Counted from the stretch's first letter, positions 37,406 to 48,660 are shown. The stretch: 64,000 bases of DNA from Sipunculus nudus (GCA_026874595.1 CM049320.1:47506714-47570713); one strand, 5' to 3'. Notes: a model not told the origin generated them from the letters alone. Made by a program: numbers and translations.

Positions 37406-37620
37406 CTTGGTTAACATCACCTAACACTTAGTCACAATTTCAATGAGCAAACAACACACAAGATCAAGGTTTACCAGTTTATTAGTGATATGTAAAATTT
37501 GGGTAATATTTTTACACAAAAAAATCTAAAAATTGAAATAACTGAAAAAAACTTATTTAATAAGTAGATATGTATGCATGTTTGGTACAATTATAATATT
37601 AATGGAATGTAAAATGTAAA

Positions 37621-37850
37621 GTGATAAATAATAAAATTTTGACTAGAAGTACATTATACAGAGACTGTGATAAATAATAAGATTTTGACTATAAGTACAT
37701 TATACAGAGACTGTGATAAATAATAAGATTTTGACTATAAGTACATTATACAGAGACTGTGATAAATAATAAGATTTTGACTAGAAGTACATTGTACAGA
37801 GACTATGATAAATAATAAGATTTTGACTATAAGTACATTATACCGAGACT
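37621..37850. repeat. 46-bp tandem repeat, five units
   Basis: Five nearly identical 46-bp units starting GTGATAAATAATAAGATTTT and ending CATTATACAGAGACT. The first and fourth units differ by single bases (ACTAGAAG for ACTATAAG). It lies in intergenic sequence between the convergent genes. Confidence 0.95.
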
Positions 37851-38831
37851 GTGTCGACTGGGATTAAAAATGGTCAAGGAAGACAAACACTACAGGTAAT
37901 ACAGTTACACAACTATAGTCTCTGTGACCGGAGGAACAAACATGCAAAGTATAAACATAAATTTCAAGTGGTTCATATATACACAAACAAAACCTTGTTA
38001 AAACATTTCTTGATAACATCTAAAGTGTTTGACTTCTGACACTCTTTGTGGTTTGGCTCTACATTGTTGCTGTTGTTTGATCTTCCAGAGTCAGGCTCAA
38101 CTTGAAGGATGAGATTCCTACCCAATATGAAAGACTAGGACTGAACAAAACAAGAAACAACATACATTCTTATAGCTAGAAAACCATGCATAAACCTGAG
38201 ATCCAAGAAAATAATAAACCACTGAATGACTAACATGATTGTTAACAAATGTACCAAACTTATACCTGCATCATAGATACAGTTAACATAATGACAACAC
38301 AGGAGGCTGCACAGGCTACACAGGAGGCTGCACAGGCCAAAGCACAGACCTGTTGTATGGGTATATGAAGGAGTGCATTGATGTGAACATGTGATGCTGG
38401 ATAACTCAGATCTAAATTAAACCATAGCAAGAACTTCATACATCTCAATAACAATATCCTCAAAGGTGTACACATATGACTTTGAATAAAACAAAATTAC
38501 CAGCTTTTCCATTATAATGTATCTATATCATTATTAGTTGACTGATCTATACTCTGAGAGCTATGGGGTGAACACCTTGGTGTCAAACCCACCTTTTTAT
38601 TAAAGGCTGTTTAATATATACACTGCACTGCATCATGAATTGGAAATAATATACCTCATTTACATATAAACATGCAAAGTCTGATCAAAACTATGGCAGT
38701 AAGGTCTTTGTTAATGTCACCAAATTTGTGAAACTTAAATTCAGGGGTCAATTCTGAGAAGTAATTTATATATAAAGCTCAGGATTTATCATTAAATGAC
38801 AGCTAGGATTGTCTTCAGATTTGTAGTACAT
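37851..38831. other. Intergenic sequence with weak exon-like pieces on the minus strand
   Basis: Low-copy-looking sequence. On the minus strand, a good acceptor (TTTCTTGTTTTGTTCAG, about 38140) precedes 26 open codons. At 38479-38417 a 20-codon frame reads SYVYTFEDIVIEMYEVLAMV. Neither can be joined confidently to anything, so they are not called as exons. 38290-38340 has a small duplication of ACACAGGAGGCTGCACAGGC. Confidence 0.3.
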
Positions 38832-38944
38832 TCAGATCTTGAACAGCTTTTTCCAGTGTGAGAAATACAGTGCCACCTCCACTATTTTTTCATCATCTGT
38901 GTGTTTAAGTTTAACAGTAATTTTGAGAACACAAGTGGCAGTCA
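38832..38944 (-). CDS. Candidate last exon of an unidentified minus-strand gene
   Basis: Read in reverse, the frame after the acceptor GAAACAG encodes TATCVLKITVKLKHTDDEKI, then VEVALYFSHWKKLFKI and a TGA stop. The composition and the alternating hydrophobic pattern (beta-strand-like) look like real protein. It joins in phase with the exon at 38992-39099 through a split Met codon. I do not recognise the family. The pyrimidine tract before the acceptor is weak. A decayed pseudogene is the main alternative. Confidence 0.35.
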
Positions 38945-38991
38945 CTGTTTCTTATCATCAATCAAACATCTTACACAGAATCACAAACTAC

Positions 38992-39099
38992 TGGTATACT
39001 TCATCCCAGTCAGCTGCTTGAAAAACATGGGCGTACAAGAATGTCTGCATGTTTTATCACCATCTTGGGTAGATATTAATAATTCAAATAGTACAATGT
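38992..39099 (-). CDS. Candidate internal exon of the same unidentified minus-strand gene
   Basis: It encodes IVLFELLISTQDGDKTCRHS, then CTPMFFKQLTGMKYT. Stops lie immediately before it (TAATAAG|AC) and a donor ACCA|GTAGTT follows. Its one leftover base joins TG of the next candidate exon. Upstream exons were not found; the next 4 kb in that direction are a repeat and a minisatellite. Unrecognised family. Confidence 0.33.
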
Positions 39100-39192
39100 C
39101 TTATTAAAGGGTGCATGAAATGTGCTAAGCAAATTTGTCTAGGATATCTTTATCTATTGCATTTATCTATGGCACCATGTGTGACTCCATGT

Positions 39193-39441
39193 TTTAGCGT
39201 GGCTGACTGAAAGTCATCTGAACAATAGTGACCATCCTTTGTTGGTTAACAACTTAACAGGGCACCTGATCACTACTGTGAATTATGGAATTTACTGAGT
39301 TTGAATTTTATTTAAGGAAATCAGTCACTCCTGCAAATGTCACTGCCCCCTTTTGTTTCCTTTCTCTGGGGTCAACATTATCATTTATAACATAATACTC
39401 ATCATGATCAGCTGCATGCCATGACTCATGGGCTCCTTGTT
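39193..39441 (+). mobile_element. 250-bp internally deleted AGCTCAGCTGA-family copy
   Basis: It starts TTTTAGCGTGGCTGACTGAA followed by GTCATCTGAACAATAGTGAC and ends GATCAGCTGCATGCCATGAC followed by TCATGGGCTCCTTGTTT. Both ends of the family are thus brought within 250 bp, so this is a short non-autonomous version. Confidence 0.6.
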
Positions 39442-39569
39442 TATTATTTACATGACCAAAAGGTCATGGTCACTGCTTCTGTGGAAGTGGAATACATTTC
39501 ATAGTAATCATCGTTTCAGAGGAAATTGCCTAAAATCTCATGCTTGCCTGCTTCAGTGAGAGTTGACAG

Positions 39570-42500
39570 TCCAGACAGAAGGTAGGGGGTTGACTGCAAT
39601 CCAGACAGAAGGTAGAGGGTTGACTGCAGTCCTGTCAGTAGGTAGGGGGTTGACTGCAGTCCAGACAGAAGGTAGGGGGTTGACTGCAATCCAGACAGAA
39701 GGTAGAGGGTTGACTGCAATCCTGTCAGTAGGTAGGGGGTTGACTGCAGTCCAGACAGAAGGTAGGGGGCTGACCCTGTCCAGACAGAAGGTAGGGGGTT
39801 GACTGCAATCCAGACAGAAGGTAGGGGGTTGACTGCAATCCAGACAGAAGGAAGGGGGTTGACTGCAATCCAGACAGAAGGTAGGGGGTTGACTGCAATC
39901 CAGACAGTAGGTAGGGGGTTGACTGCAATCTAGACAGAAGGTAGGGGGTTGACTGCAATCCAGACAGAACGTAGGGGGTTGACTGCAGTCCAGACAGAAG
40001 GTAGGGGGTTGACTGCAATCCAGACAGAAGGTAGGGGGTTGACTGCAATCCAGACAGAAGGTAGGGGGTTGACTGCAGTCCAGACAGAAGGTAGGGGGTT
40101 GACTGCAGTCCTGTCAGTAGGTAGGGGGTTGACTGCAATCTAGACAGAAGGTAGGGGGCTGACCCTGTCCAGACAGAAGGTAGGGGGTTGACTGCAATCC
40201 AGACAGAAGGTAGGAGGTTGACTGCAATCCAGACAGAAGGTAGGGGGTTGACTGCAATCCAGACAGAAGGTAGGGGGTTGACTGCAATCCAGACAGAAGG
40301 TAGGGGGTTGACTGCAGTCGAGACAGAAGGTAGGGGGTTGACTGCAGTCCTGTCAGTAGGGAAGGGGGTTGACTGCAATCCAGACAGAAGGTAGGGGGCT
40401 GACTGCAGTCCTGTCAGTAGGTAGGGGGTTGACTGCAATCCAGACAGAAGGTAGGAATTGACTGCAGTCCTGTCAGTAGGTAGGGGGTTGACTGCAATCC
40501 AGACAGAAGGAAGGGGGCTGACCCTGTCCAGACAGAAGGTAGGGGGATGACTGCAATCCAGACAGAAGGTAGAGGGTTGACTGCAGTCCAGACAGAAGGT
40601 AGGGGGTTGACTGCAGTCCAGACAGAAGGTAGGGGGTTGACTGCAGTCCTGTCAGTAGGTAGGGGGTTGACTGCAATCCAGACAGAAGGTAGGGGGCTGA
40701 CCCTGTCCAGACAGAAGGTAGGGGGTTGACTGCAATCCAGACAGAAGGTAGAGGGTTGACTGCAGTCCATACATTAGATAGGGGGTGACTGCAGTCCAGA
40801 CAGAAGGTAGGAGGTTGACTGCAGTCCTGTCAGTAGGTAGGGGGTTGACTGCAGTCCAGACAGAAGGTAGGGGGTTGACTGCAGTCCAGACAGAAGGTAG
40901 GGGGCTGACCCTGTCCAGACAGAAGGTAGGGGGTTGACTGCAATCCAGACAGAAGGTAGAGGGTTGACTGCAGTCCAGACATTAGATAGGGGGTTGAATG
41001 TAGTCCAGACAGAAGGTAGGGGGTTGACTGCAGTCCTGTCAGTAGGTAGGGGGTTGACTGCAGTCCAGACAGAAGGTAGGGGGCTGACTGCAGTCCTGTC
41101 AGTAGGTAGGGGGTTGACTGCAATCCAGACAGAAGGTAGAGGGTTGACTGCAGTCCAGACATTAGATACGGGGTTGAATGTAGTCCAGACAGAAGGTAGG
41201 GGGTTGACTGCAGTCCTGTCAGTAGGTAGGGGGTTGACTGCAGTCCAGACAGAAGGTAGGAGGTTGACTGCAATCCAGACAGAAGGTAGGAGGTTGACTG
41301 CAGTCCTGTCAGTAGGTAGGGGGTTGACTGCGATCCAGACAGAAGGTAGGGGGCTGACCCTGTCCAGACAGAAGGTAGGGGGTTGACTGCAATCCAGACA
41401 GAAGGTAGGGGGTTGACTGCAGTCCTGTCAGTAGGTAGGGGGTTGACTGCAATCCAGACAGAAGGTAGGGGGCTGACCCTGTCCAGACAGAAGGTAGGGG
41501 GTTGACTGCAATCCAGACAGAAGGTAGGGGGTTGACTGCAGTCCTGTCAGTAGGTAGGGGGTTGACTGCAATCCAGACAGAAGGTAGGGGGCTGACCCTG
41601 TCCAGACAGAAGGTAGGAGGTTGACTGCAATCCAGACAGAAGGTAGGGGGTTGACTGCAGTCCTGTCAGTAGGTAGGGGGTTGACTGCAATCCAGACAGA
41701 AGGTAGGGGGCTGACCCTGTCCAGACAGAAGGTAGGGGGTTGACTGCAATCCAGACAGAAGGTAGGGGGTTGACTGCAGTCCAGACAGAAGGTAGGGGGT
41801 TGACTGCAATCCAGACAGAAGGTAGGGGGTTGACTGCAATCCAGACAGAAGGTAGAGGGTTGACTGCAGTCCAGACATTAGATAGGGGGTTGAATGTAGT
41901 CCAGACAGAAGGTAGGGGGTTGACTGCAGTCCTGTCAGTAGGTAGGGGCCTGACTGCAGTCCAGACAGAAGGTAGGGGATGACTGCAGTCCTGTCAGTAG
42001 GTAGGCCGTTGACTGCAATCCAGACAGAAGGTAGAGGGTTGACTGCAGTCCAGACATTAGATAGGGGGTTGAATGTAGTCCAGACAGAAGGTAGGGGGTT
42101 GACTGCAGTCCTGTCAGTAGGTAGGGGGTTGACTGCAGTCCAGACAGAAGGTAGGAGGTTGACTGCAATCAAGACAGAAGGTAGGGGGTTGACTGCAGTC
42201 CAGACAGAAGGTAGGAGGTTGACTGCAATCCAGACAGAAGGTAGGGGGTTGACCCTGTCCAGACAGAAGGTAGGGGTTTGACTGCAGTCCAGACAGAAGG
42301 ATGGGGGTTGCCCGAAGTCCAGACAGAAGGTAGGGCGTTGACTGCAATCCAAACAGAAGGTAGGGGGTTGACTGCAATCCAGACAGAAGGTAGGGGGTTG
42401 ACTGCAATCCAGACAGAAGGTAGGGGGCTGACCCTGTCCAGACAGAAGGTAGGGGATTGACTGCAATCCAGACAGAAGGTAGGGGGTTGACTGCAATCCA

Positions 42501-43475
42501 GACAGAAGGAAGGGGGTTGACTGCAATCCAGACAGAAGGTAGGGGGTTGACTGCAATCCAGACAGAAGGTAGGGGGTTGACTGCAGTCCAGACAGAAGGT
42601 AGGGGGTTGACTGCAATCCAGACAGAAGGTAGGGGGCTGACCCTGTCCAGAGAGAAGGTAGGGGGTTGACTGCAATCCAGACAGAAGGTAGGGGGTTGAC
42701 TGCAATCCAGACAGAAGGTAGAGGGTTGACTGCAGTCGAGATTGTAGGTAGAAGGAAAGTAGGAGGTTGACTGCAGTGCAGACTGAAGGAAGGGGGTCAA
42801 CTGCAATCCAGACAGAAGGTAGGGGGTTGACTGCAGTCCAGACAGAAGGTAGGAGGTTGACTGCAATCCAGACAGAAGGTAGGGGGTTGACCCTGTCCAG
42901 ACAGAAGGTAGGGGTTTGACTGCAGTCCAGACAGAAGGATGGGGGTTGCCCGAAGTCCAGACAGAAGGTAGGGCGTTGACTGCAATCCAGACAGAAGGTA
43001 GGGGGTTGACTGCAATCCAGACAGAAGGTAGGGGGTTGACTGCAATCCAAACAGAAGGTAGGGGGCTGACCCTGTCCAGACAGAAGGTAGGGGGTTGACT
43101 GCAATCCAGACAGAAGGTAGGGGGTTGACTGCAATCCAGACAGAAGGAAGGGGGTTGACTGCAATCCAGACAGAAGGTAGGGGGTTGACTGCAATCCAGA
43201 CAGAAGGTAGGGGGTTGACTGCAGTCCAGACAGAAGGTAGGGGGTTGACTGCAATCCAGACAGAAGGTAGGGGGCTGACCCTGTCCAGACAGAAGGTAGG
43301 GGGTTGACTGCAATCCAGACAGAAGGTAGGGGGTTGACTGCAATCCAGACAGAAGGTAGAGGGTTGACTGCAGTCGAGATTGTAGGTAGAAGGAAAGTAG
43401 GAGGTTGACTGCAGTGCAGACTGAAGGAAGGGGGTCAACTGCAGTCCAGACAGTAGGTAGGGGGGTGACCAAAAC
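39570..43475. repeat. 3.9-kb minisatellite of 30-bp units (GACTGCAATCCAGACAGAAG + GTAGGGGGTT)
   Basis: About 130 units, nearly all 30 bp; variants have GCAGTCC, CCTGTCAGTAGG or GACCCTGTCC. Because 30 is divisible by three and the unit lacks stops in several frames, apparent proteins of up to 452 residues occur on the minus strand and about 150 on the plus strand. They are not genes. Higher-order copies exist: 42278-42740 recurs at 42916-43378 (offset 638 bp). The array starts about 185 bp beyond the stop of the folate-receptor-like gene. Confidence 0.95.
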
Positions 43476-43544
43476 TTATTATATTTTTTTAAAGATGAAG
43501 AGGCCTTGCACCCACCGTCAGGTGTCATTTATATCTGATACAGC

Positions 43545-43683
43545 AGCTGTAAGCAGCCAGAATGTTCATGAGACAGACTTGTATGTACCCGTCAGCAGCC
43601 AAATTGTTCATGAAACAGACTTGTATGTACCCGTCAGCTGCGGTCAGCAGCCAGAATGTTCATGAGACAGACTTATATGTACC
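43545..43683. repeat. Three tandem copies of the 3' coding end of the folate-receptor-like gene
   Basis: AATGTTCATGAGACAGACTT followed by GTATGTACCCGTCAGC occurs three times (starting about 43559, 43604 and 43656). The copy nearest the gene includes the last codons and the TGA stop (read on the minus strand); the other two are in the 3' UTR and repeat that stop. Confidence 0.8.
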
Positions 43684-43853
43684 CACCAACATTAAATACA
43701 GCCCTAGGTTTATGAGATTGACAGGCCACGTGACTGTGGCAGTAACTGCTGCTCCAAATACATTTGGATCAAACTGGAAACAATTGTCCTGTCCATCCAC
43801 TACCTGAAAGCGCTGGGCTCGGCAAAACTCCTCTCCTGTCTTGTAGGCATCAC
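43660..43853 (-). CDS. Folate-receptor-like protein, exon 4 (residues 135-198, C-terminus)
   Basis: It encodes DAYKTGEEFCRAQRFQVVDG, then QDNCFQFDPNVF and a hydrophobic tail of about 30 residues ending GTYKSVS. The acceptor is TTTTTGACAG|GT, and its first two bases complete Gly-135. The small residues (GAAVTA) followed by the hydrophobic end fit a GPI-attachment signal, as in vertebrate folate receptors; that is an inference. Two cysteines (145 and 159) complete a set of twelve in the mature protein. Stop TGA at 43662-43660. Confidence 0.75.
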
Positions 43854-44225
43854 CTGTCAAAAACAACACAGCTGATGAAAATGGTACAGTAAATGATGCT
43901 TAATTAACTTCATTTGTCTTCCCACACAATAGCCAATCACATTCTGCCCATGCAAATAGCCAATCTTATCCTGCTTTATATAAAGTACAGCCAAATACTC
44001 CAATTCAGAAATTGACAGTACAAGCATCCTTCAACAAATCTGGACTGGATTCATTGTTTAGATTTCCAGAGGTAACAATTTAAGATCAATACAGATCATG
44101 AAATTATACAGTGTTAATGTAGTAAATAGGACAAGAGTTCCACAGTTTCCTATGTTATCAGTTAAGCTGATTAAACTTCCTCTAATCAATTTGACATGGT
44201 AGAGTTGTTGAAATAATCTCCTTCT
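43854..44225 (-). other. Folate-receptor-like gene intron 3, unassigned part
   Basis: No repeat or coding signal recognised. Confidence 0.4.
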
Positions 44226-44890
44226 GACACAGTTACTTTGGCTTATATTCTCCCAGGCAAGACATTGTGACCTTTATTCTCCCAGACAAGACACTGTGAC
44301 CTTTATTCTCCCAGACAAGACACTGTGACCTTTATTCTCCCTGACAAGACACTGTGACCTTTATTCTCCCAGACAAGACACTGTGGCCTTTTATCTCCCA
44401 GACAAGACACTGTGACCTTTAATTCCCAGAAAAGACACTGTGGCCTATATTCTCCCAGACAAGACATTGTGACCTTTATTCTCCCAGACAAGACACTGTG
44501 ACCTTTATTCTCCCTGACAAGACACTGTGACCTTTATTCTCCCTGACAAGACACTGTGACCTTTATTCTCCTAGACAAGACACTGTGACCTTTAATTCCC
44601 AGAAAAGACACTGTGGCCTATATTCTCCCAGACAAGACACTGTGACCTTTATTCTCCCTGACATGACACTGTGACCTTTATTCTCCCTGACAAGACACTG
44701 TGGCCTTTATTCTCCTAGGCAAAACACTGTGACCTTTATTCTCCTAGACAAGACACTGTGGCCTTTATTCTCCCTGACAAGACACTGTGACCTTTATTCT
44801 CCTAGACAAGACACTGTGGCCTTTATTCTCCTAGGCAAAACACTGTGGCCTTTATTCTCCGAACAAGACACTGTGACCTTTATTCTCCCA
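44226..44890. repeat. 30-bp minisatellite, TTCTCCCAGACAAGACACTG + TGACCTTTAT
   Basis: About 22 units of 30 bp with small variants (CCCTGAC, CCTAGAC, GTGGCC). It lies in intron 3 of the folate-receptor-like gene; on that gene's strand each unit reads AAAGGTCACAGTG. Confidence 0.95.
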
Positions 44891-45819
44891 AATATATGAC
44901 AATGGTACAGATCTGAGCGTGTCAGAAGTTTCACAAGTCTCTTGTAACTTAACTATCACCCAGAGTTTGAAAACAGACAGGTTTCTTTAAGACCAGCATG
45001 ATTTCTTTAAGACAATCATGGTAGAAACCTGGTATGCCTACACTGATCTTGTACATTTTATCTTATGTCCCTGTCAGGTTGCATCATCAGCTTATATAGT
45101 TTTGGGGACAAATTGTAACACATTGAAAAACTTTCACATCAAGCCAGGTCATCCCTGCAGGGAGGTCATTGAGATGCAGTGTCATGGACATTGTCTATGA
45201 GGATAGATAGTATGGGGACACCAGAAAGTGTCTTAAAATTTTTGATTAAAGAATCCATGTGAATATATTCTCTGCTTTACTGTTTAATACTGCTGTCTCA
45301 CTAATACACAACAAGTGTTCACAAGGAGACTGTCAATGAGGACATGGCTGAAGCTAATACATTCTTACAGCTTAACTGCCATTTCTTACTGCACTGTGAC
45401 CCAGGCAGTTCTGGGTAAATTAAATGGGTACGAGAAGTAGTCCAGGTTATAGATCAGAGACACTGTGAAACATGTTCTGCCTTGCTGTTTTCTAATACCT
45501 TTAATCATAACAAGGGGGTTGAAAACAAGCATATTGGCAACTTAAAAGTCAGTCTCATGATAGTGTTGAGGGGCTTTGGATATCACTTGGAAACTAGAAT
45601 GATGACAAGTCAGGAGAAGCCCCTTAAAAAAGCCCCAGGACCAAAAGCTCACCTCTGAATGTTTCCCATATGATGGTTAAAATGTAAGAATTGTCTAATT
45701 GTATCCGCTTAAATAGTTTTGTGGATACTATATTTTCACACAGTTTCCACCACCACCATGTTTGTTTATGGAGAACAAATCTGAGACCCTTGTACTTTGC
45801 TGAAACCAAGCATAATTAT

Positions 45820-46195
45820 TCATTCACATATGAACTGGTACATCACAAAGACTGGGGGCGCCACCTGTAATCCTTTTCATGCAGTATGAATCTGGGTGTC
45901 TAAGTTGTGACAGCAAATATCTCAAGAGTGGTTCAATGTATAGGGCTGAAATTGTGCATGTCCATAGATCTTTTACCTCTCAACCTTGAACTGAAGACTG
46001 GTGGTGCCATTAGTGATTATATTTGCATGGCATCAATCCATGCATTTCCTTTGTGTGAAAATGACTCACAACTCAGGAGTGGTTCAATGTATTGGTCTGA
46101 AATTTGGCATGGCCATCCATCTTGGAGTTTTCTTGTAGCCAAGACAGGTGGCACCATCTGCCATTTGGTTTTTAGCTCAGCTGACCTAAAGTTTC
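45820..46195. repeat. Dispersed repeat, two ~175-bp units, in intron 3
   Basis: AAGAGTGGTTCAATGTATAG and CAGGAGTGGTTCAATGTATT start two similar units with GACTGGTGGTGCCAT or GACAGGTGGCACCAT. They are followed by TTTTTAGCTCAGCTGACCTA at 46170. 44891-45819 shows nothing recognisable. Confidence 0.5.
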
Positions 46196-46401
46196 TGACA
46201 CCAAAGTTGAGAGTGAAGAATGAATCCATCATGACTGGTCTGTACAGGTTTACAAGAGAATAATGAGATCAAGGTCACCAGTTTACAAAGAGACTGAGAC
46301 ATTTTGTTTATAAAAACTGAGGACGACAGGTGCCAGGCTCTAACACTGCAAGGAACAACTATTTACTGGAGGATTGTGATAAAAACTTTAATGTGTTTTA
46401 C

Positions 46402-46481
46402 CTATCTGTTTTCCTCTGTATTCCGCCTCTAAACAGGTCTCGTAGATAGACCGGCAGAAACTGGCACATATGTGAGCAGTC
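46402..46481 (-). CDS. Folate-receptor-like protein, exon 3 (residues 109-134)
   Basis: It encodes TAHICASFCRSIYETCLEAE, then YRGKQI. The spacing C-x3-C-x6-C corresponds to the LCKEDCQRWWEDC region of vertebrate folate receptors. The acceptor is TTTCTTCCAG|G. The donor ATAG|GTAAAA leaves G for Gly-135. The tryptophans that line the folate pocket in vertebrate receptors are not present here, so a different ligand, or none, is likely. Confidence 0.78.
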
Positions 46482-46892
46482 CTGGAAGAAAGACAACAGA
46501 TTTACAGCTTGTTCTGACATGTCAGGTTAAAGGTTAACTTGTCAATGTAAGGGATGCTTAAGCTTTTCTTACATTTTATCTATATTTGTAAAAATACAAT
46601 TAAATATACTTAGAATTTCTCATGGGGGATTTTTTATTTGAGGAATGGTATTTTCATATCTATCATGAAGTTGCATCAAATCAACAGCAGATCTATCATC
46701 CAACTACTTTGTTTTCATGGCAACATAAAAATTACTATTTCATATGTTTTAATAATAATTTATTAGTTTTTGCCATATTGTAAATCAAATATATCAAAGT
46801 ACATTTAGCAACACCATAAGCCTCACTGGTTTTCTTGCAACAATAGATATGTAAATTTCTGCATAAACAGTTATGACAACTTATTGCTTCAC

Positions 46893-47094
46893 CTGTTGTA
46901 CCACTGGTTTTGCTGTGGGCTACAGAAGTAGCACATGATGTAGTTCATCTGGTTCTTGCAGCTCTGTGAGGCACCATACAAACGGTACATGGAGCTAAAC
47001 ACAGATGTCACCTCTGTACGTTTACAACAGGAGTTTCCAGCATACCAAGTGCAGTTGATGAGATTTCCCTCAGCCTGGGATATCCTTTTGTCCC
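46893..47094 (-). CDS. Folate-receptor-like protein, exon 2 (core cysteine-rich domain, residues 42-107)
   Basis: It encodes DKRISQAEGNLINCTWYAGN, then SCCKRTEVTSVFSSMYRLYG and ASQSCKNQMNYIMCYFCSPQ. The pattern C-x-W...(N/A)CC and, later, C...C-x2-CSP matches the folate receptor family (Pfam Folate_rec; vertebrate CSPWKKNACC ... CLYECSP). N-glycosylation sequons are NCT (Asn-54) and NRT (Asn-107, across the junction). The acceptor is TCTTGCAG|GG; the donor AACAG|GTGAAG gives Arg-108 with the next exon. Confidence 0.8.
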
Positions 47095-47175
47095 CTGCAA
47101 GATTAGTTTGACCAATTACAGAATTACAAAATTCTGTGTACAACTTTCATAGCCACACCAAGTCCTATCAGATAA

Positions 47176-47482
47176 GGCCAAAAAAATAAAAAGGTATTGT
47201 TCTCAGGCACTTTTTTTTCAGAAATCACTGATGGTGGGCGGTATTTCATTTTTTACCTTTTTTGTATGTTTCGATAAAAATGTCATATGATCAAGGAAAA
47301 GCATGAAAATAACAGTTTTTTTGGCTTAACAGGTAAAAGCACTACATTACAAAGGAAATCTTAACAAAATTGTATTATTTTATCTTCTTGAGAGATGAAA
47401 ATGAAAATAAAAATGTGTGATGCGGGGGTTAAAATTGATGCGGGCGGTGCCTGAGAACCATACCCCTTATTTTTTTTTTGCC
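47176..47482. mobile_element. Complete MITE, AAGGTATTGTTCTCAGGCA inverted ends
   Basis: GGCCAAAAAAATAAAAAGGT then ATTGTTCTCAGGCAC is mirrored at the right by GGTGCCTGAGAACCATACC and a T-rich GCC end. It has no coding capacity and is about 300 bp. Sister copies are at 57411-57723 and 2271-2512. It lies in the intron between exons 1 and 2 of the folate-receptor-like gene. Confidence 0.8.
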
Positions 47483-48004
47483 TAAAACAAACAGAATTAA
47501 AATCAGTTTAGAAATAAAGGACGGAAGTATATTAATAATTGTCACAGATACCACATCCCCACGGCATGAATTGATTAGGCTTAGGGCTAGATAAACTAAA
47601 CGAGGGATCTGTTGGTCAAGGCTCTCAGCTGAAATTGATCATGAGAATATTTGTATAAAATCCTAGCATTTGGAAAATGAAGCTACAGTTCAATTTTTTT
47701 TTGTAAACTGGGATCACTATTTGATAATTGTACACAAAAACACATTTGGTGTTGACTGTGCACTTTTATGGACTACTGGTGCATGGACATATCTACTTTA
47801 TGTGAGAGGACACAAGGCTGGAATCATCCATTAAGGGTACAGATTATTTGCAACATTGTGATTGGGCTGTCACAACTCTGCTGGGTCGTTTCCATATAGT
47901 TAATTCTTATGTATACATTATAGTCAATAACAAGATTTTAAAATATTCTGTCAGTCCACTGCTAAATGGATGCAATGCAAGTTAATGAAAATATGATCCA
48001 GCCA

Positions 48005-48660
48005 GGGTTGGTAAGTTTTAGGCATGAAGGTTTTTACCATAGGTTATAACCTGGTTGAAACTGCCCCGCCTAAAACAGGTTTTAGGCAGGTTTTAGGCAT
48101 CAAAAGTGCCCAAAACCTATATTTGTTTAAAATTTATACTTAAAGATCTATAAAACTACCAAACTGGCTGGGGTGATGTAGTCACAAGACTTTGCTGGGC
48201 TTCTGGAAGCTTTCAAGTATTAGTAATGCATGTTTTCTTGTTGGCTGGCACCATGCAGTCTTCAAAGAGCCTGTATAGGTTTCTTGAGCATGAGACCATG
48301 TTTGTGTGGCACATAGTTTCATTGACCAAGGTAATGTCATTATTAGGACCCTTTGGGTTTCCTGATGAGTGCCCTGCTACCTGGTGTGATGTAATAGAGC
48401 CTCCAATATGCCTCTTGTAAGGCAGGGTATCAGAGGGGAGGCCATGCCTGATTAGACAAGTTAATTACAATTTATCAGGGTGATGGTTTCATGAGACCCA
48501 ATGGTCATAAGTCCTACTGCTGTGTCCTAGAAGATGTTCATGTCAACTTTCATACATGACAAGGAAAATGCAATCAAAGCCCTTGCCCTGAAAACTGTTC
48601 TTGAGTCAAACTTTTTACTGAGTGATGCAGTCAGGGCCCCTGAACATGACATGTAGGTTT
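48005..48660 (+). mobile_element. Dispersed element beginning CAGGGTTGGTAAGTTTTAGG
   Basis: It shares its start, ATAGGTTATAACCTGGTTGA, AACAGGTTTTAGGCAGGTTT and later GTGATGTAGTCAC and TTTCTTGAGCATGAGACC blocks with the reverse-oriented copy at 63425-63890. The CAGGG...GGCA-type end would suit a hAT-like non-autonomous element, but no target duplication was established. Confidence 0.55.

Noticed and set aside
42114-43472. 452-codon minus-strand frame and a 361-codon frame in another register
   Set aside because: They are translations of the 30-bp minisatellite in two registers; no non-repetitive sequence, splice sites or start context supports a gene.
39570-43475. CRISPR array
   Set aside because: Units are contiguous with no unique spacers, and the DNA is clearly animal-like.
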